64,000 nucleotides of DNA from positions 1-64,000 of the forward strand of contig CAIPYE010000017.1 in the NCBI GenBank assembly GCA_903869265.1, written 5' to 3'. The notes beneath the pieces were generated by a model. The model was not told the DNA's origin. It ran no database searches and worked only from the letters and a program-made list of their open reading frames with translations. Positions 17,462 through 24,633 of this stretch are shown here, piece by piece. Position numbers and translations under genes: made by a program. Position 1 is the stretch's first letter. The number at the start of each line of letters is the position of its first letter. The DNA comes from an uncultured delta proteobacterium (GTDB lineage Bacteria > Desulfobacterota > Desulfobulbia > Desulfobulbales > Desulfurivibrionaceae).

Positions 17462-18073
17462 ATGGCTGAAAATTGTTGCGGCGGTTTACAGGTTGGTCAA
17501 AATGTGCCGGATTTTACCATGGAAACCTACGAGCCCACTGATTACGGTTTTGGCAAGGTTTCGTTGGAGCAGTTGAAAAAAGCGGGCAAGTGGACGGTTC
17601 TGGTTTTTTATCCGGCGGATTTTACCTTTGTCTGCTCCACCGAATTGGGCGATCTGGCAGATGAATACGCAGAGCTTACGGGCGCCGGGGCCGAGGTGGT
17701 CACGGTGAGCACCGATACGATTTACACCCATCTGGCCTGGAAGCGGGAAGAGAAATTCCTGGAAAACGCCAAATATCCCATGGCTGCGGACCCCACCGGA
17801 GCGGTGGCCAAATTGTTCGGGGTCTATGACTACACCACCGGTCTGGCCTTGCGCGGCACTTTTATCATCAGCCCGGAGGGCAAGCTGGTCGCCTCCGAGG
17901 TGAATTTTTACAACGTCGGACGCAATGCCAAAGAGCTGTTACGAAAACTCAAAGCCAGCGTCTATGTGGCAGCCAATCCCGCCGAGGCCTGCCCGGCTCG
18001 CTGGGAAGCAGGCGACAAGACCCTGACCCCAGGAGCCAAGCTGGTCGGGCATGTGTATGAAGCCCTGAAGTAA
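17462..18073 (+). CDS. 2-Cys peroxiredoxin, AhpC/TSA family
   Basis: Reduces hydrogen peroxide and organic peroxides using a thiol reductant. The peroxidatic Cys lies in FYPADFTFVCSTELGDLA (about residue 58), and the resolving Cys is in NPAEACPARWEAGD (about residue 175). Between them are TVSTDTIYTHLAWK and GTFIISPEGKLVA. The length (203 aa) fits the typical 2-Cys Prx1/AhpC class. An unusual MAENCCGG start adds two cysteines. GGAGATG precedes the start. A repeat copy begins three bases after the stop, and a strong terminator follows. AhpF is not adjacent, so the reductant is unknown. Confidence 0.95.
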   Translation: MAENCCGGLQVGQNVPDFTMETYEPTDYGFGKVSLEQLKKAGKWTVLVFYPADFTFVCSTELGDLADEYAELTGAGAEVVTVSTDTIYTHLAWKREEKFLENAKYPMAADPTGAVAKLFGVYDYTTGLALRGTFIISPEGKLVASEVNFYNVGRNAKELLRKLKASVYVAANPAEACPARWEAGDKTLTPGAKLVGHVYEALK

Positions 18074-18076
18074 TTT

Positions 18077-18186
18077 TGCAACTGTCCAGCAGCACCACAT
18101 CTGCGTTGTCATCGGCCTGCTCTCCTGTGCAATAGCACATTTCGCAGACCTCTTCCGCGCATCTGTGGCACTGCTGAACAGTTGCA
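18077..18186. repeat. Palindromic intergenic repeat, copy 3
   Basis: Arms TGCAACTGTCCAGCAG and CTGCTGAACAGTTGCA enclose the same core as copy 1, including the inner hairpin TGTGC-AATA-GCACA. It begins three bases after the peroxiredoxin stop codon. Confidence 0.85.
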
Positions 18187-18263
18187 TTCCGTGATTTTCA
18201 TTCAATTTTTGCATCACGCGGGATAGTCGTGTAGTAATTTTTTTCTCCCCTCCCTCCCCACTG

Positions 18264-18303
18264 AAAGCCCCTTTTCCCCCTCCCTGGAAAAGGGGCTTTT
18301 TTC
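18264..18303 (+). terminator. Intrinsic terminator between the peroxiredoxin gene and the kamA operon
   Basis: AAAGCCCCTTTTCC pairs perfectly with GGAAAAGGGGCTTT around an eight-base loop and is followed by TTT. It lies between two convergent transcripts and can stop the plus-strand one; the minus-strand T-run is weak. Confidence 0.85.
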
Positions 18304-18308
18304 TGGTT

Positions 18309-20057
18309 TCAGGCGCGATTATTCCCGTGCATGCCGACCCAGAGCCCCAGAAAAAAATGGCGGGCATTGGTGCCCAGTGAACGGGTCCGGTAGCCGCCCT
18401 CCTGCACGATCAACGTGGGCAACCGCAGGCTGCCGAGCATTCTGCCGTTTTCCTCGAAATCCGCAGCAGAGAAGGACCAAGTGCCGGTAGGGTCATTTTT
18501 TGCCGTATCAAGCCCCAGAGCCACCACCAGAAAATGCGGCTTAAAGGCGCGGATCCGCTTAAGCGCCTTGTCCAGGACCGGTCGATAGGCTGCGCCGCCC
18601 AGCGTTTCCGGCAAGGGGTAGTTGCGATTAAACCCCTTACCGGCCTCCTCCCCCACCTCATCACTGAAGCCGGAAAAATAAGGATAGGCAAAGCTAGGAT
18701 GCCCGTGGATCGAGAGAGTCAGCACATCGTTGCGCTGATAAAAGATATCCTGGGTGCCGTTGCCGTGGTGGTAATCGATGTCAAGCACCGCCACCCTGCC
18801 CTCGCGGCTAAGATAATTGGCGGCGGTCCCGGCTGAATTGAAATAGCAGAAGCCGCCGAAAACCCGGCTTTCCGCATGATGGCCCGGAGGCCGGACCAGG
18901 GCATAGGCCAGGCGGTAGCCTTTTTCAAGGAGTTTTGCCGCAGTCAAGGCGCAGTCCACCGCGCCCTTGGCTGCCTTGTAGGCGTTGCGGTTCAAAGGGG
19001 TGAAGGTGTCGATGCAGTAGTAGCCGGCCCGGACCGGCAGATCCTTGGGCGGTCTGGCCGCGTTGCGGATGGGAAAGACATAGGGGTATACCGATTTGCC
19101 GGGCTCAAGGTTGGTGCAGACCTGTTTGAGATATTCGACAAATTTTGGGTCATGGACCTTTTTGATGTGCTGCTCGGAAAAATGGCGGGCCGGCATGCGC
19201 TCGAACAACCCGGTGGGCTCGATCCCCTTGAGAATGGAGGCAATGCGCACCGGTGCCTCCACATAGCCCCGTTCCCGGATATGGTGGATATCGTGCTTTT
19301 CATTGACAACCAGCGCGATCAATTTTTCCAGGGATTTGACGGGATGCACCTTGATCGGCTCTTTCTTGATATAGCGGGGGGCACGGCGCAGCACCGGATC
19401 GTCGGTAAACGATTCCACCACCATATTGATATAGCCCTTGGGGCAATCCTTTCCGTACTTGCGGATGAGGATGGCGCGCACGACCTCGCGGGCCCTGTCC
19501 CTGGCAAGGGGCTTGGAGCTGCCGAGGTCGTCGTAGACCAGATAGGGCGGGCAATCGTATTCGGGTTTGAGCGGTGTTTCATAGGCGGTATTGATGATGG
19601 GCAAGGCCCCGTAGCGCTCGTAGAACCTGAGCCGCGCCCGGCTTTGCTTTACCGTGGCCGGGTCGCGGCAAATTTTTTGCTCATCGGGCAGGCATTCCAT
19701 GAAGATCCCTTCATCGCCGAGGGAGCGGGCCTCCTCGCGGACCCGTGCGTACAGGGCGCCGCCGATGCCGCTGGCTGCGGCTTTCGGGTCCACGGAGATG
19801 AAGTCGAGAAAGCAGAAGGAAAGGTCCGGGGCATGGTTGAGCAGGGCAAAACCTTTGACCCGAGGCTTCATGTCGTCGGCAACGAAAAGAATGGTGCGGA
19901 AGCGGTACTTCAGCGGGTTGGAAAGCTTCTGGGCAAGACTGTTGATCTCGTTTTCCGATAGCGCCGAGAACTGGCTGCGCAGGATTTGCTGCACCTGATC
20001 GATGGTTTCGTGGTCGATGGAGAGGGTGTCGTCGTAGATCCGGCGGATGCGAAACAT
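18309..20057 (-). CDS. GNAT acetyltransferase fused to a histone-deacetylase-family amidohydrolase (582 aa)
   Basis: The first 190 residues form a GNAT-like domain (FCFLDFISVDPKAAASGIGGAL, with the acetyl-CoA loop, and LRFYERYGALPI). From about residue 265 on lies an arginase/deacetylase fold: RPPGHHAESRVFGGFCYFN, DIDYHHGNGTQDIF, a metal Asp in LGLDTAKNDPTG, and EGGY with the catalytic Tyr. All zinc ligands are present. The PPGHHAE and GGFCYFN motifs are nearest to acetylpolyamine amidohydrolase. The start at 20057 has AAGGAG well placed. It is the last of five tightly packed genes. It probably adds and/or removes acetyl groups on a small amine. Confidence 0.9.
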   Translation of the reverse strand: MFRIRRIYDDTLSIDHETIDQVQQILRSQFSALSENEINSLAQKLSNPLKYRFRTILFVADDMKPRVKGFALLNHAPDLSFCFLDFISVDPKAAASGIGGALYARVREEARSLGDEGIFMECLPDEQKICRDPATVKQSRARLRFYERYGALPIINTAYETPLKPEYDCPPYLVYDDLGSSKPLARDRAREVVRAILIRKYGKDCPKGYINMVVESFTDDPVLRRAPRYIKKEPIKVHPVKSLEKLIALVVNEKHDIHHIRERGYVEAPVRIASILKGIEPTGLFERMPARHFSEQHIKKVHDPKFVEYLKQVCTNLEPGKSVYPYVFPIRNAARPPKDLPVRAGYYCIDTFTPLNRNAYKAAKGAVDCALTAAKLLEKGYRLAYALVRPPGHHAESRVFGGFCYFNSAGTAANYLSREGRVAVLDIDYHHGNGTQDIFYQRNDVLTLSIHGHPSFAYPYFSGFSDEVGEEAGKGFNRNYPLPETLGGAAYRPVLDKALKRIRAFKPHFLVVALGLDTAKNDPTGTWSFSAADFEENGRMLGSLRLPTLIVQEGGYRTRSLGTNARHFFLGLWVGMHGNNRA

Positions 20058-20059
20058 GG

Positions 20060-20533
20060 TCACAACTCCTTGAGGTAGATCACCTTGTCGTCGCCGTCCC
20101 GGTAAAAATCATGGAGAACGCAGGCCACCTGGTAGCCGTTTCTTTCATAAAAGTTGCGGGCCGGATCATAGCCCGGCGTGGAGGAGGTGTCCACGTAAAC
20201 CTTGGCCGACCCTTGGGCGCTCAGCTCCGTTTCCATCCGGGCAAGCAGCTGCCGACCTATCCCTTGTCTGCCCAAGGCCGGATCCACCGCCACCCAGTAC
20301 AGGTCGAAGCGGCGGTCGGTCATGGGGATATCCCCATAGCAGATAAAACCCACCACCCCCTGGTCCTCGCTCACCGCCACGAAAATGCAGTAATCGTTTT
20401 TTGCCGGGTCCAGGGTGTCGTCGATGACCTCGATGGCCACTGCCACCTCCTGGGCATTGAAATTATCCTGCTGCTCCACCAGCCTGAGAAGCTGGGCGCG
20501 GTCTTTTGCGGCAATGGGGCGGATGGTGATCAT
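20060..20533 (-). CDS. GNAT-family N-acetyltransferase (157 aa)
   Basis: A stand-alone GNAT: N-terminal IRPIAAKDRAQLLRLV, the acetyl-CoA pyrophosphate loop VDPALGRQGIGRQLL (near residue 88), and the C-terminal NFYERNGYQVACVLHDFYRDGDDK with its conserved Asn and Tyr. A role acetylating a small amine, amino acid or peptide is consistent; the acceptor is not predictable from sequence. Its start overlaps the stop of ATP-grasp B by four bases, and its stop is only three bases from the downstream deacetylase start. Given the KamA neighbour, an acetyl-beta-lysine (AblB-like) reaction is a reasonable hypothesis. Confidence 0.9.
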   Translation of the reverse strand: MITIRPIAAKDRAQLLRLVEQQDNFNAQEVAVAIEVIDDTLDPAKNDYCIFVAVSEDQGVVGFICYGDIPMTDRRFDLYWVAVDPALGRQGIGRQLLARMETELSAQGSAKVYVDTSSTPGYDPARNFYERNGYQVACVLHDFYRDGDDKVIYLKEL

Positions 20534-21531
20534 AGGGCGCCCCTCAAGGAAACCAACCGAACGAATTCCCCGATCATCTCCGTGTAACTCATCGCGCTTT
20601 CGGCCACGGCGGCGGGAAAACCGGCGTCCGGGCTCAGGCAGGGATTGGCGTTGATTTCAAGGATGGCAAGGCGACCCTGCTGGTCAAGGCGCAGGTCAAC
20701 CCTGGCGTAGTCGCGCAGGCCGAAGAGTCCGAAGCAGTTCTGGGCCATGTGGCGCATGGCCTGCTGCAAGGGTTCGGGCAGGTTGTCCGGGAAAATCCGC
20801 TGGGTGTGTTGGTACTCAAACGATTCCTCGTCCCATTTGGCCTTGTAGCTGACGATCCGGTGCAGATCGGTGGGAAAGCCGGAAAAATCAATCTCTGCCA
20901 GGGGCATGACCTGTGCCTGGGGATAGCCGAAGAGCGAAACGTTGAACTCGCGGCCGGCGATATACTCTTCCACCAGGATGGCGCCGTAGCGGGCGTAGAG
21001 CTCTTCCAGCCGGGGCAGCAGATCACCGCTGCTTTCGACCACCGATTCCTGCTCGATGCCGATGGAGGCGTCCTGGAAGCGGGGCTTGAGGATCACCGGA
21101 AAATTGAGGCCCGCAGGCCGCAGCACCTCGTTGCCATCATAGAGAAAGAAGGGTGGCGTGCGCAGGCCCGAGGCGGCGAGCAGCCTTTTCACCGTGAGTT
21201 TGTCTGTGGAGAGAAGCAGTGCCATGGCCGAGGAGCCGGTGAAGGGAATCCCCAGCAGCTCAAGCACCGCGGCCGGGTGGCCTATGAGGAGCGGGTCTTC
21301 GTCCACCGACTCGCAGAGGTTGAAAGCGATGTCGATTTCCGCTGCCTGGACCTGGCTGACAAAGCGGCCCAGATCGCGGGTAAATGGGATGCGCACATGG
21401 GGCTGGCCCAGTTCGTTGAGTGCACCTTCGATACCCTCCACCTGGGCCAGGACATCGGCGGATGATTCCCAGTTCGGTTCGCCTTTGGGGATCGGCTGGT
21501 TGTGGATGATGCCGACTTTTAGGTGTTTCAT
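20530..21531 (-). CDS. D-Ala-D-Ala-ligase-like ATP-grasp protein B (333 aa)
   Basis: ATP-grasp fold of the Ddl group: pre-ATP-grasp domain with VGIIHNQPIPKG (residues 6-17) and AFNLCESVDEDPLLIGHP, then the DKLTVKRLLAASGLRTP segment. The ATP-binding part has PVILKPRFQDASIGI, LVEEYIAGREFNVSLFG and the Mg-binding end RVDLRLDQQGRLAILEINANPC. The N-terminal NxxCE pattern is not that of peptidoglycan Ddl, and the enzyme is paired with a paralogue, so cell-wall D-Ala-D-Ala synthesis is unlikely. It probably joins a carboxyl group to an amine with ATP. It overlaps both neighbours by four bases. Confidence 0.9.
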   Translation of the reverse strand: MKHLKVGIIHNQPIPKGEPNWESSADVLAQVEGIEGALNELGQPHVRIPFTRDLGRFVSQVQAAEIDIAFNLCESVDEDPLLIGHPAAVLELLGIPFTGSSAMALLLSTDKLTVKRLLAASGLRTPPFFLYDGNEVLRPAGLNFPVILKPRFQDASIGIEQESVVESSGDLLPRLEELYARYGAILVEEYIAGREFNVSLFGYPQAQVMPLAEIDFSGFPTDLHRIVSYKAKWDEESFEYQHTQRIFPDNLPEPLQQAMRHMAQNCFGLFGLRDYARVDLRLDQQGRLAILEINANPCLSPDAGFPAAVAESAMSYTEMIGEFVRLVSLRGAL

Positions 21532-22526
21532 TCCGTAAGCCCGAGGCGGGCAATGGCGGCGGCAACGATTTCGCTGAGCAGTTCCTGGTAGGAGATGCCG
21601 TACTTGGTGGCGATGATGCAGAGGTCGGAATGCTCAGGGTGCAGTCCGGCCAGGGGGTTGACCTCGATGAAATTCGGAATGCCGTTGGCGTCGGAGCGCA
21701 GATCCACCCGGCCGCCGTCCCGGCAGTCCAGAGCATGCCAGGCGTCCAGAGCGGTTGCCTCTGCCTGCCGGGCTTCGGCATCGTCCACCTTTCGGTATTC
21801 CACCAGCTCATCGCAGAATTCCTTGTTGTGGTACGAATAGACCTCCGGCTCGGAGTTAGGCAAAAGGACCACCTCCATCACCCCGATGCTCCGGGCATTC
21901 TTGCCGTTGCCCACGATGCCCACGGTGAACTCCCTCCCCGGCAGATAGGATTCCACCAGCACAGGCTGGTGGAAGGTTTGCAAAAGATCGGCGCAGACCA
22001 CATGCAACTCTTCGGCGGTGCTGATCTTGGAGGCCGGGGTTACGCCCTTGCCGGTGCCCTCGGCCACGGGTTTGGCAAAGACCGGATAGGGCAGCGCCAC
22101 GTCGGCGACATCCCCCATGGACTTCACCACACCAAAGGCGGGGGTGGGGATGCCGAGATCCCGGACCACATGCTTGCTCATGCCTTTGTGCAGGGTCAGC
22201 CCCAAGACCAGAGGGTCTGAAAAGACGTAAGGAATTCGGTGCGCCTCCAGCAAGGCGGGCACCAGGGCTTCCCGGCCAAAGCCGTACAACCCTTCGCAGA
22301 TATTAAAGACCAGATCCCAGCGTTCGCCAGCGAGAAGCCGGGGCATGAGGCCCATGAAGTTGCCGATGGGCACGGTTTCATGGCCCATGTCCCGCAGGGC
22401 TTGGTCAATGGCCGCGATGGTCGATTCCCGGTCGAACTCGGCGGTTTCTTCTTCTCCGTAGCCTGCTGCCAGATAGTCGCTCCGCAGGTCGTAGGTTATT
22501 CCGATGAGCATGGATTTTCCTTGCAC
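21528..22526 (-). CDS. D-Ala-D-Ala-ligase-like ATP-grasp protein A (332 aa)
   Basis: A paralogue of protein B with the same domain order: IGITYDLRSDYLAAGYGEEE at the start, VFNICEGLYGFGREALVPALLE, HKGMSKHVVRDLGIPTPAF, then PVFAKPVAEGTGKGVTP, LVESYLPGREFTVGIVG and GRVDLRSDANGIPNFIEVNPLAGLHP, which holds the metal ligands. The FNICEG and EVNPLAGLHP motifs are those of Ddl-related enzymes outside peptidoglycan synthesis. It follows kamA directly and overlaps the start of protein B by four bases. Two different ligases suggest a two-step peptide assembly, or one active and one divergent partner (inference). Confidence 0.9.
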   Translation of the reverse strand: MQGKSMLIGITYDLRSDYLAAGYGEEETAEFDRESTIAAIDQALRDMGHETVPIGNFMGLMPRLLAGERWDLVFNICEGLYGFGREALVPALLEAHRIPYVFSDPLVLGLTLHKGMSKHVVRDLGIPTPAFGVVKSMGDVADVALPYPVFAKPVAEGTGKGVTPASKISTAEELHVVCADLLQTFHQPVLVESYLPGREFTVGIVGNGKNARSIGVMEVVLLPNSEPEVYSYHNKEFCDELVEYRKVDDAEARQAEATALDAWHALDCRDGGRVDLRSDANGIPNFIEVNPLAGLHPEHSDLCIIATKYGISYQELLSEIVAAAIARLGLTE

Positions 22527-23744
22527 TCAGCTTGCCCGGCCTGCCGCGCCGATCACATCGGGGTAGCGGTAGACCTTGCCTTCGTAGTTTCGGAGCAAAA
22601 GATCGTTGCCCTCGCGGCCGACCACGGTTTCCGGGATGAGCGGAATCTTGCCGCCGCCGCCGGGAGCGTCGATCACATAGTTGGGCACGGCATAGCCGGT
22701 GGTATGGCCGCGCAGCCCTTGGTAGATCTCCAGCCCTTTCGAAACCGGGGTGCGGAAATGGGCCGAGCCGATGATGGGGTCGCACTGGTACAGGTAATAG
22801 GGCTTGACCCGGATCTTGACCAGCCCGTGCATGAGCTGCCGCATGGTCTCCACGGAATCGTTGATCCCGGAGAGAAGCACGGTCTGGCTGCCCAGGGGGA
22901 TGCCAGCGTCGGCGAGCATGGTGCAGGCCCTGGTCGCCTCCGGGGTCAGTTCGTCGGGGTGGGTGCAGTGGATGCTCATCCACAGCGGGTGGTGTTTTTT
23001 CAGCATGGCGACCAGCTCAGGGGTGATGCGCTGGGGCAGGACCATGGGGGCCTTGGTGCCGATGCGGATCATCTCCACATGGGGGATCTGGCGCAGACGG
23101 CCAAGCAGCCAGTCCAACTGCTCATCGGCCATGGTCAGCGGATCGCCGCCGGAAAGGAGCACGTCGCGGATGGCTGGATTGGAGGCGATGTAGGCAATGG
23201 CTTTCTGCCAGCGGGCCGGGCTGTGGCTTTTGCGGCGGCCAACCATCCGGGAGCGGGTGCAGTAACGGCAGTAGCTCGAACAGTAGTCGGTGACCAGAAA
23301 GAGGACCCGGTCGGGATAGCGGTGTATCAGGCCGGGCACCGGGGAGTGATTGTCCTCGCCCAGGGGGTCGTGTTCCTCGCCTTGGGAAACCAAGAGTTCG
23401 TTGACCACCGGCACCATGGTGCGCCTCAGCGGCTGCTTCGGCTCGTCAGGGGAAATGAGGCTGGCATAATAGGGGGTAATGGCCAGGGGCAGGGTGGCGC
23501 CATTAAAGGCCATGGCCTGCCGCTCGCTATCCGAGAGGTCGATGAGCTTGCCGAGTTTTTTGAGGCTGGTGATGCGGTTACGGAGCTGCCAGTGCCAGTC
23601 GTGCCAGTCATCATCTGTGGCGAGGGGGAAATGGCGTTGGCGGAAGGTGAGGGAGGGAACTTGGCCGGGAAACGGAAAGGCAGGACTGGGGCAACACCCT
23701 GGAGGTTCCTCTTGCTCCTCAATCTGCTCAACTTTTTGTTGCAT
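22527..23744 (-). CDS. kamA: Radical SAM lysine 2,3-aminomutase-like protein (KamA family, 405 aa)
   Basis: The 4Fe-4S cluster motif is YCSSYCRYCTR (CxxxCxxC) near residue 158. PLP-radical aminomutase hallmarks follow: DVLLSGGDPLTM, SIHCTHPDELTPEA, YYLYQCDPIIG...HFRTP and VIDAPGGGGKIPLIPE. In the family, two Asp residues in these last two motifs bind the lysine side-chain amine, while glutamate-using relatives carry Lys and Asn there. Both Asp are kept here, which favours lysine to beta-lysine (the residue assignment is from memory of the literature). It is the first gene of the operon, with a good promoter about 110 bases upstream. Length is normal for the family. Confidence 0.9.
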   Translation of the reverse strand: MQQKVEQIEEQEEPPGCCPSPAFPFPGQVPSLTFRQRHFPLATDDDWHDWHWQLRNRITSLKKLGKLIDLSDSERQAMAFNGATLPLAITPYYASLISPDEPKQPLRRTMVPVVNELLVSQGEEHDPLGEDNHSPVPGLIHRYPDRVLFLVTDYCSSYCRYCTRSRMVGRRKSHSPARWQKAIAYIASNPAIRDVLLSGGDPLTMADEQLDWLLGRLRQIPHVEMIRIGTKAPMVLPQRITPELVAMLKKHHPLWMSIHCTHPDELTPEATRACTMLADAGIPLGSQTVLLSGINDSVETMRQLMHGLVKIRVKPYYLYQCDPIIGSAHFRTPVSKGLEIYQGLRGHTTGYAVPNYVIDAPGGGGKIPLIPETVVGREGNDLLLRNYEGKVYRYPDVIGAAGRAS

Positions 23745-23847
23745 CGCTCTTCTCCTTGCTGGCTGGTGGAACCGATGGAAAGGTTAAAGAATTTCAAAAC
23801 GATACCGCTGATACCCCTAAGCGGATCAACATACGTGACTGAACCAG

Positions 23848-23876
23848 TTTATGCCCATTGCGTGGAAAAGTGTCAA
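23848..23876 (-). promoter_or_regulatory. Candidate sigma-70 promoter of the kamA operon
   Basis: On the minus strand TTGACA (23876-23871) and CATAAA (23853-23848) are 17 bases apart, a full -35 consensus with a 4/6 -10. This leaves a leader of about 100 bases before the kamA start. Confidence 0.6.
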
Positions 23877-23986
23877 GAAAAAAATCAAGGGAGGATGTTT
23901 TTTTAACTCGTTGTTTTTGTGCAGTTTTTGTATTTTTTTGGATTGACCATGTTGCTGGCGGAGCGAGGCGGGGCGGAAGGCGATGG

Positions 23987-24550
23987 CTAACTATTTAAAA
24001 TAATTTGCAATAATTCAGAGAGATCTTGGAGGCTGAAGGGCTTGGGAACAACCCCGCAAAAGCCGTATTCGCTGAAGCGGGCCATGATCGGATCGTTGGC
24101 GTATCCGCTGGAGACAACAGCCTTAACCTGGGGGTCGATCTGGCGGAGGTGTCCAATGGCCTCTTCGCCGTCCATGACCAGAATCTCACCCTGGCCTAGC
24201 GGGGTCGTTGCCTCGGTGGGTTTTTCCACCAGGGGGCTTTTCCCGGCCGAGGGAAGATAGATGGAAAAGAGCGCGCCCTTGCCCGGTTCTGACTCCACGG
24301 TGATGTGGCCTGCGTGATTGGCTTGATGGCCATCGTCGCCTGGTTGGCAAAGCTCTGATAGATGCCGATTGCATCCTCGCTGAACACCCGGGGCTCCAGG
24401 GTATGGCCGATCAGTACCCCGAAGACCTCCTCGCCCAGCATCATGGGCACGCAGAGGGCGGAACGGATATTTTTTTCCACAACAAGGGAGGGAATCTCAA
24501 ACCGGGTTTCCGTACAGGCTGTTCAGGTCAACGGTGCAGGCCAGACTTTG
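23987..24550 (-). pseudogene. Decayed GAF/histidine kinase/receiver gene
   Basis: Fragments of one sensor kinase lie in order but in different frames. A GAF-like part (EKNIRSALCVPMMLGEEVFG...VFSEDAIGIYQSFANQA) is followed by an abrupt junction to the end of a HATPase domain (VESEPGKGALFSIYLP), and then a receiver domain. That receiver lacks its middle, running from ILVMD straight to GEEAIGHLRQ, with KPFSLQDL at the end. A further upstream frame shows CTVDLNSLYGN before a frameshift. The phosphorylatable His region and the receiver Asp region are gone, so it cannot signal. The next gene, a hybrid kinase, may have been its neighbour or source. Confidence 0.75.
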
Positions 24551-24633
24551 CGAGAAGGCACGCAACTTGGTGTATCACTAGATTATGCTATATGTAACAT
24601 CAAATGTACAAGGTTAAAAACAGGGGGACATAA

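Noticed and set aside
13274-18186. A CRISPR array, because of repeated intergenic units
   Set aside because: The units are about 110 bases, kilobases apart, with genes between them, and are palindromic. There are no spacers or cas genes.
22239-23906. A 555-codon frame opposite kamA and ATP-grasp A
   Set aside because: Shadow of two well-supported enzymes; no conserved domain is visible.
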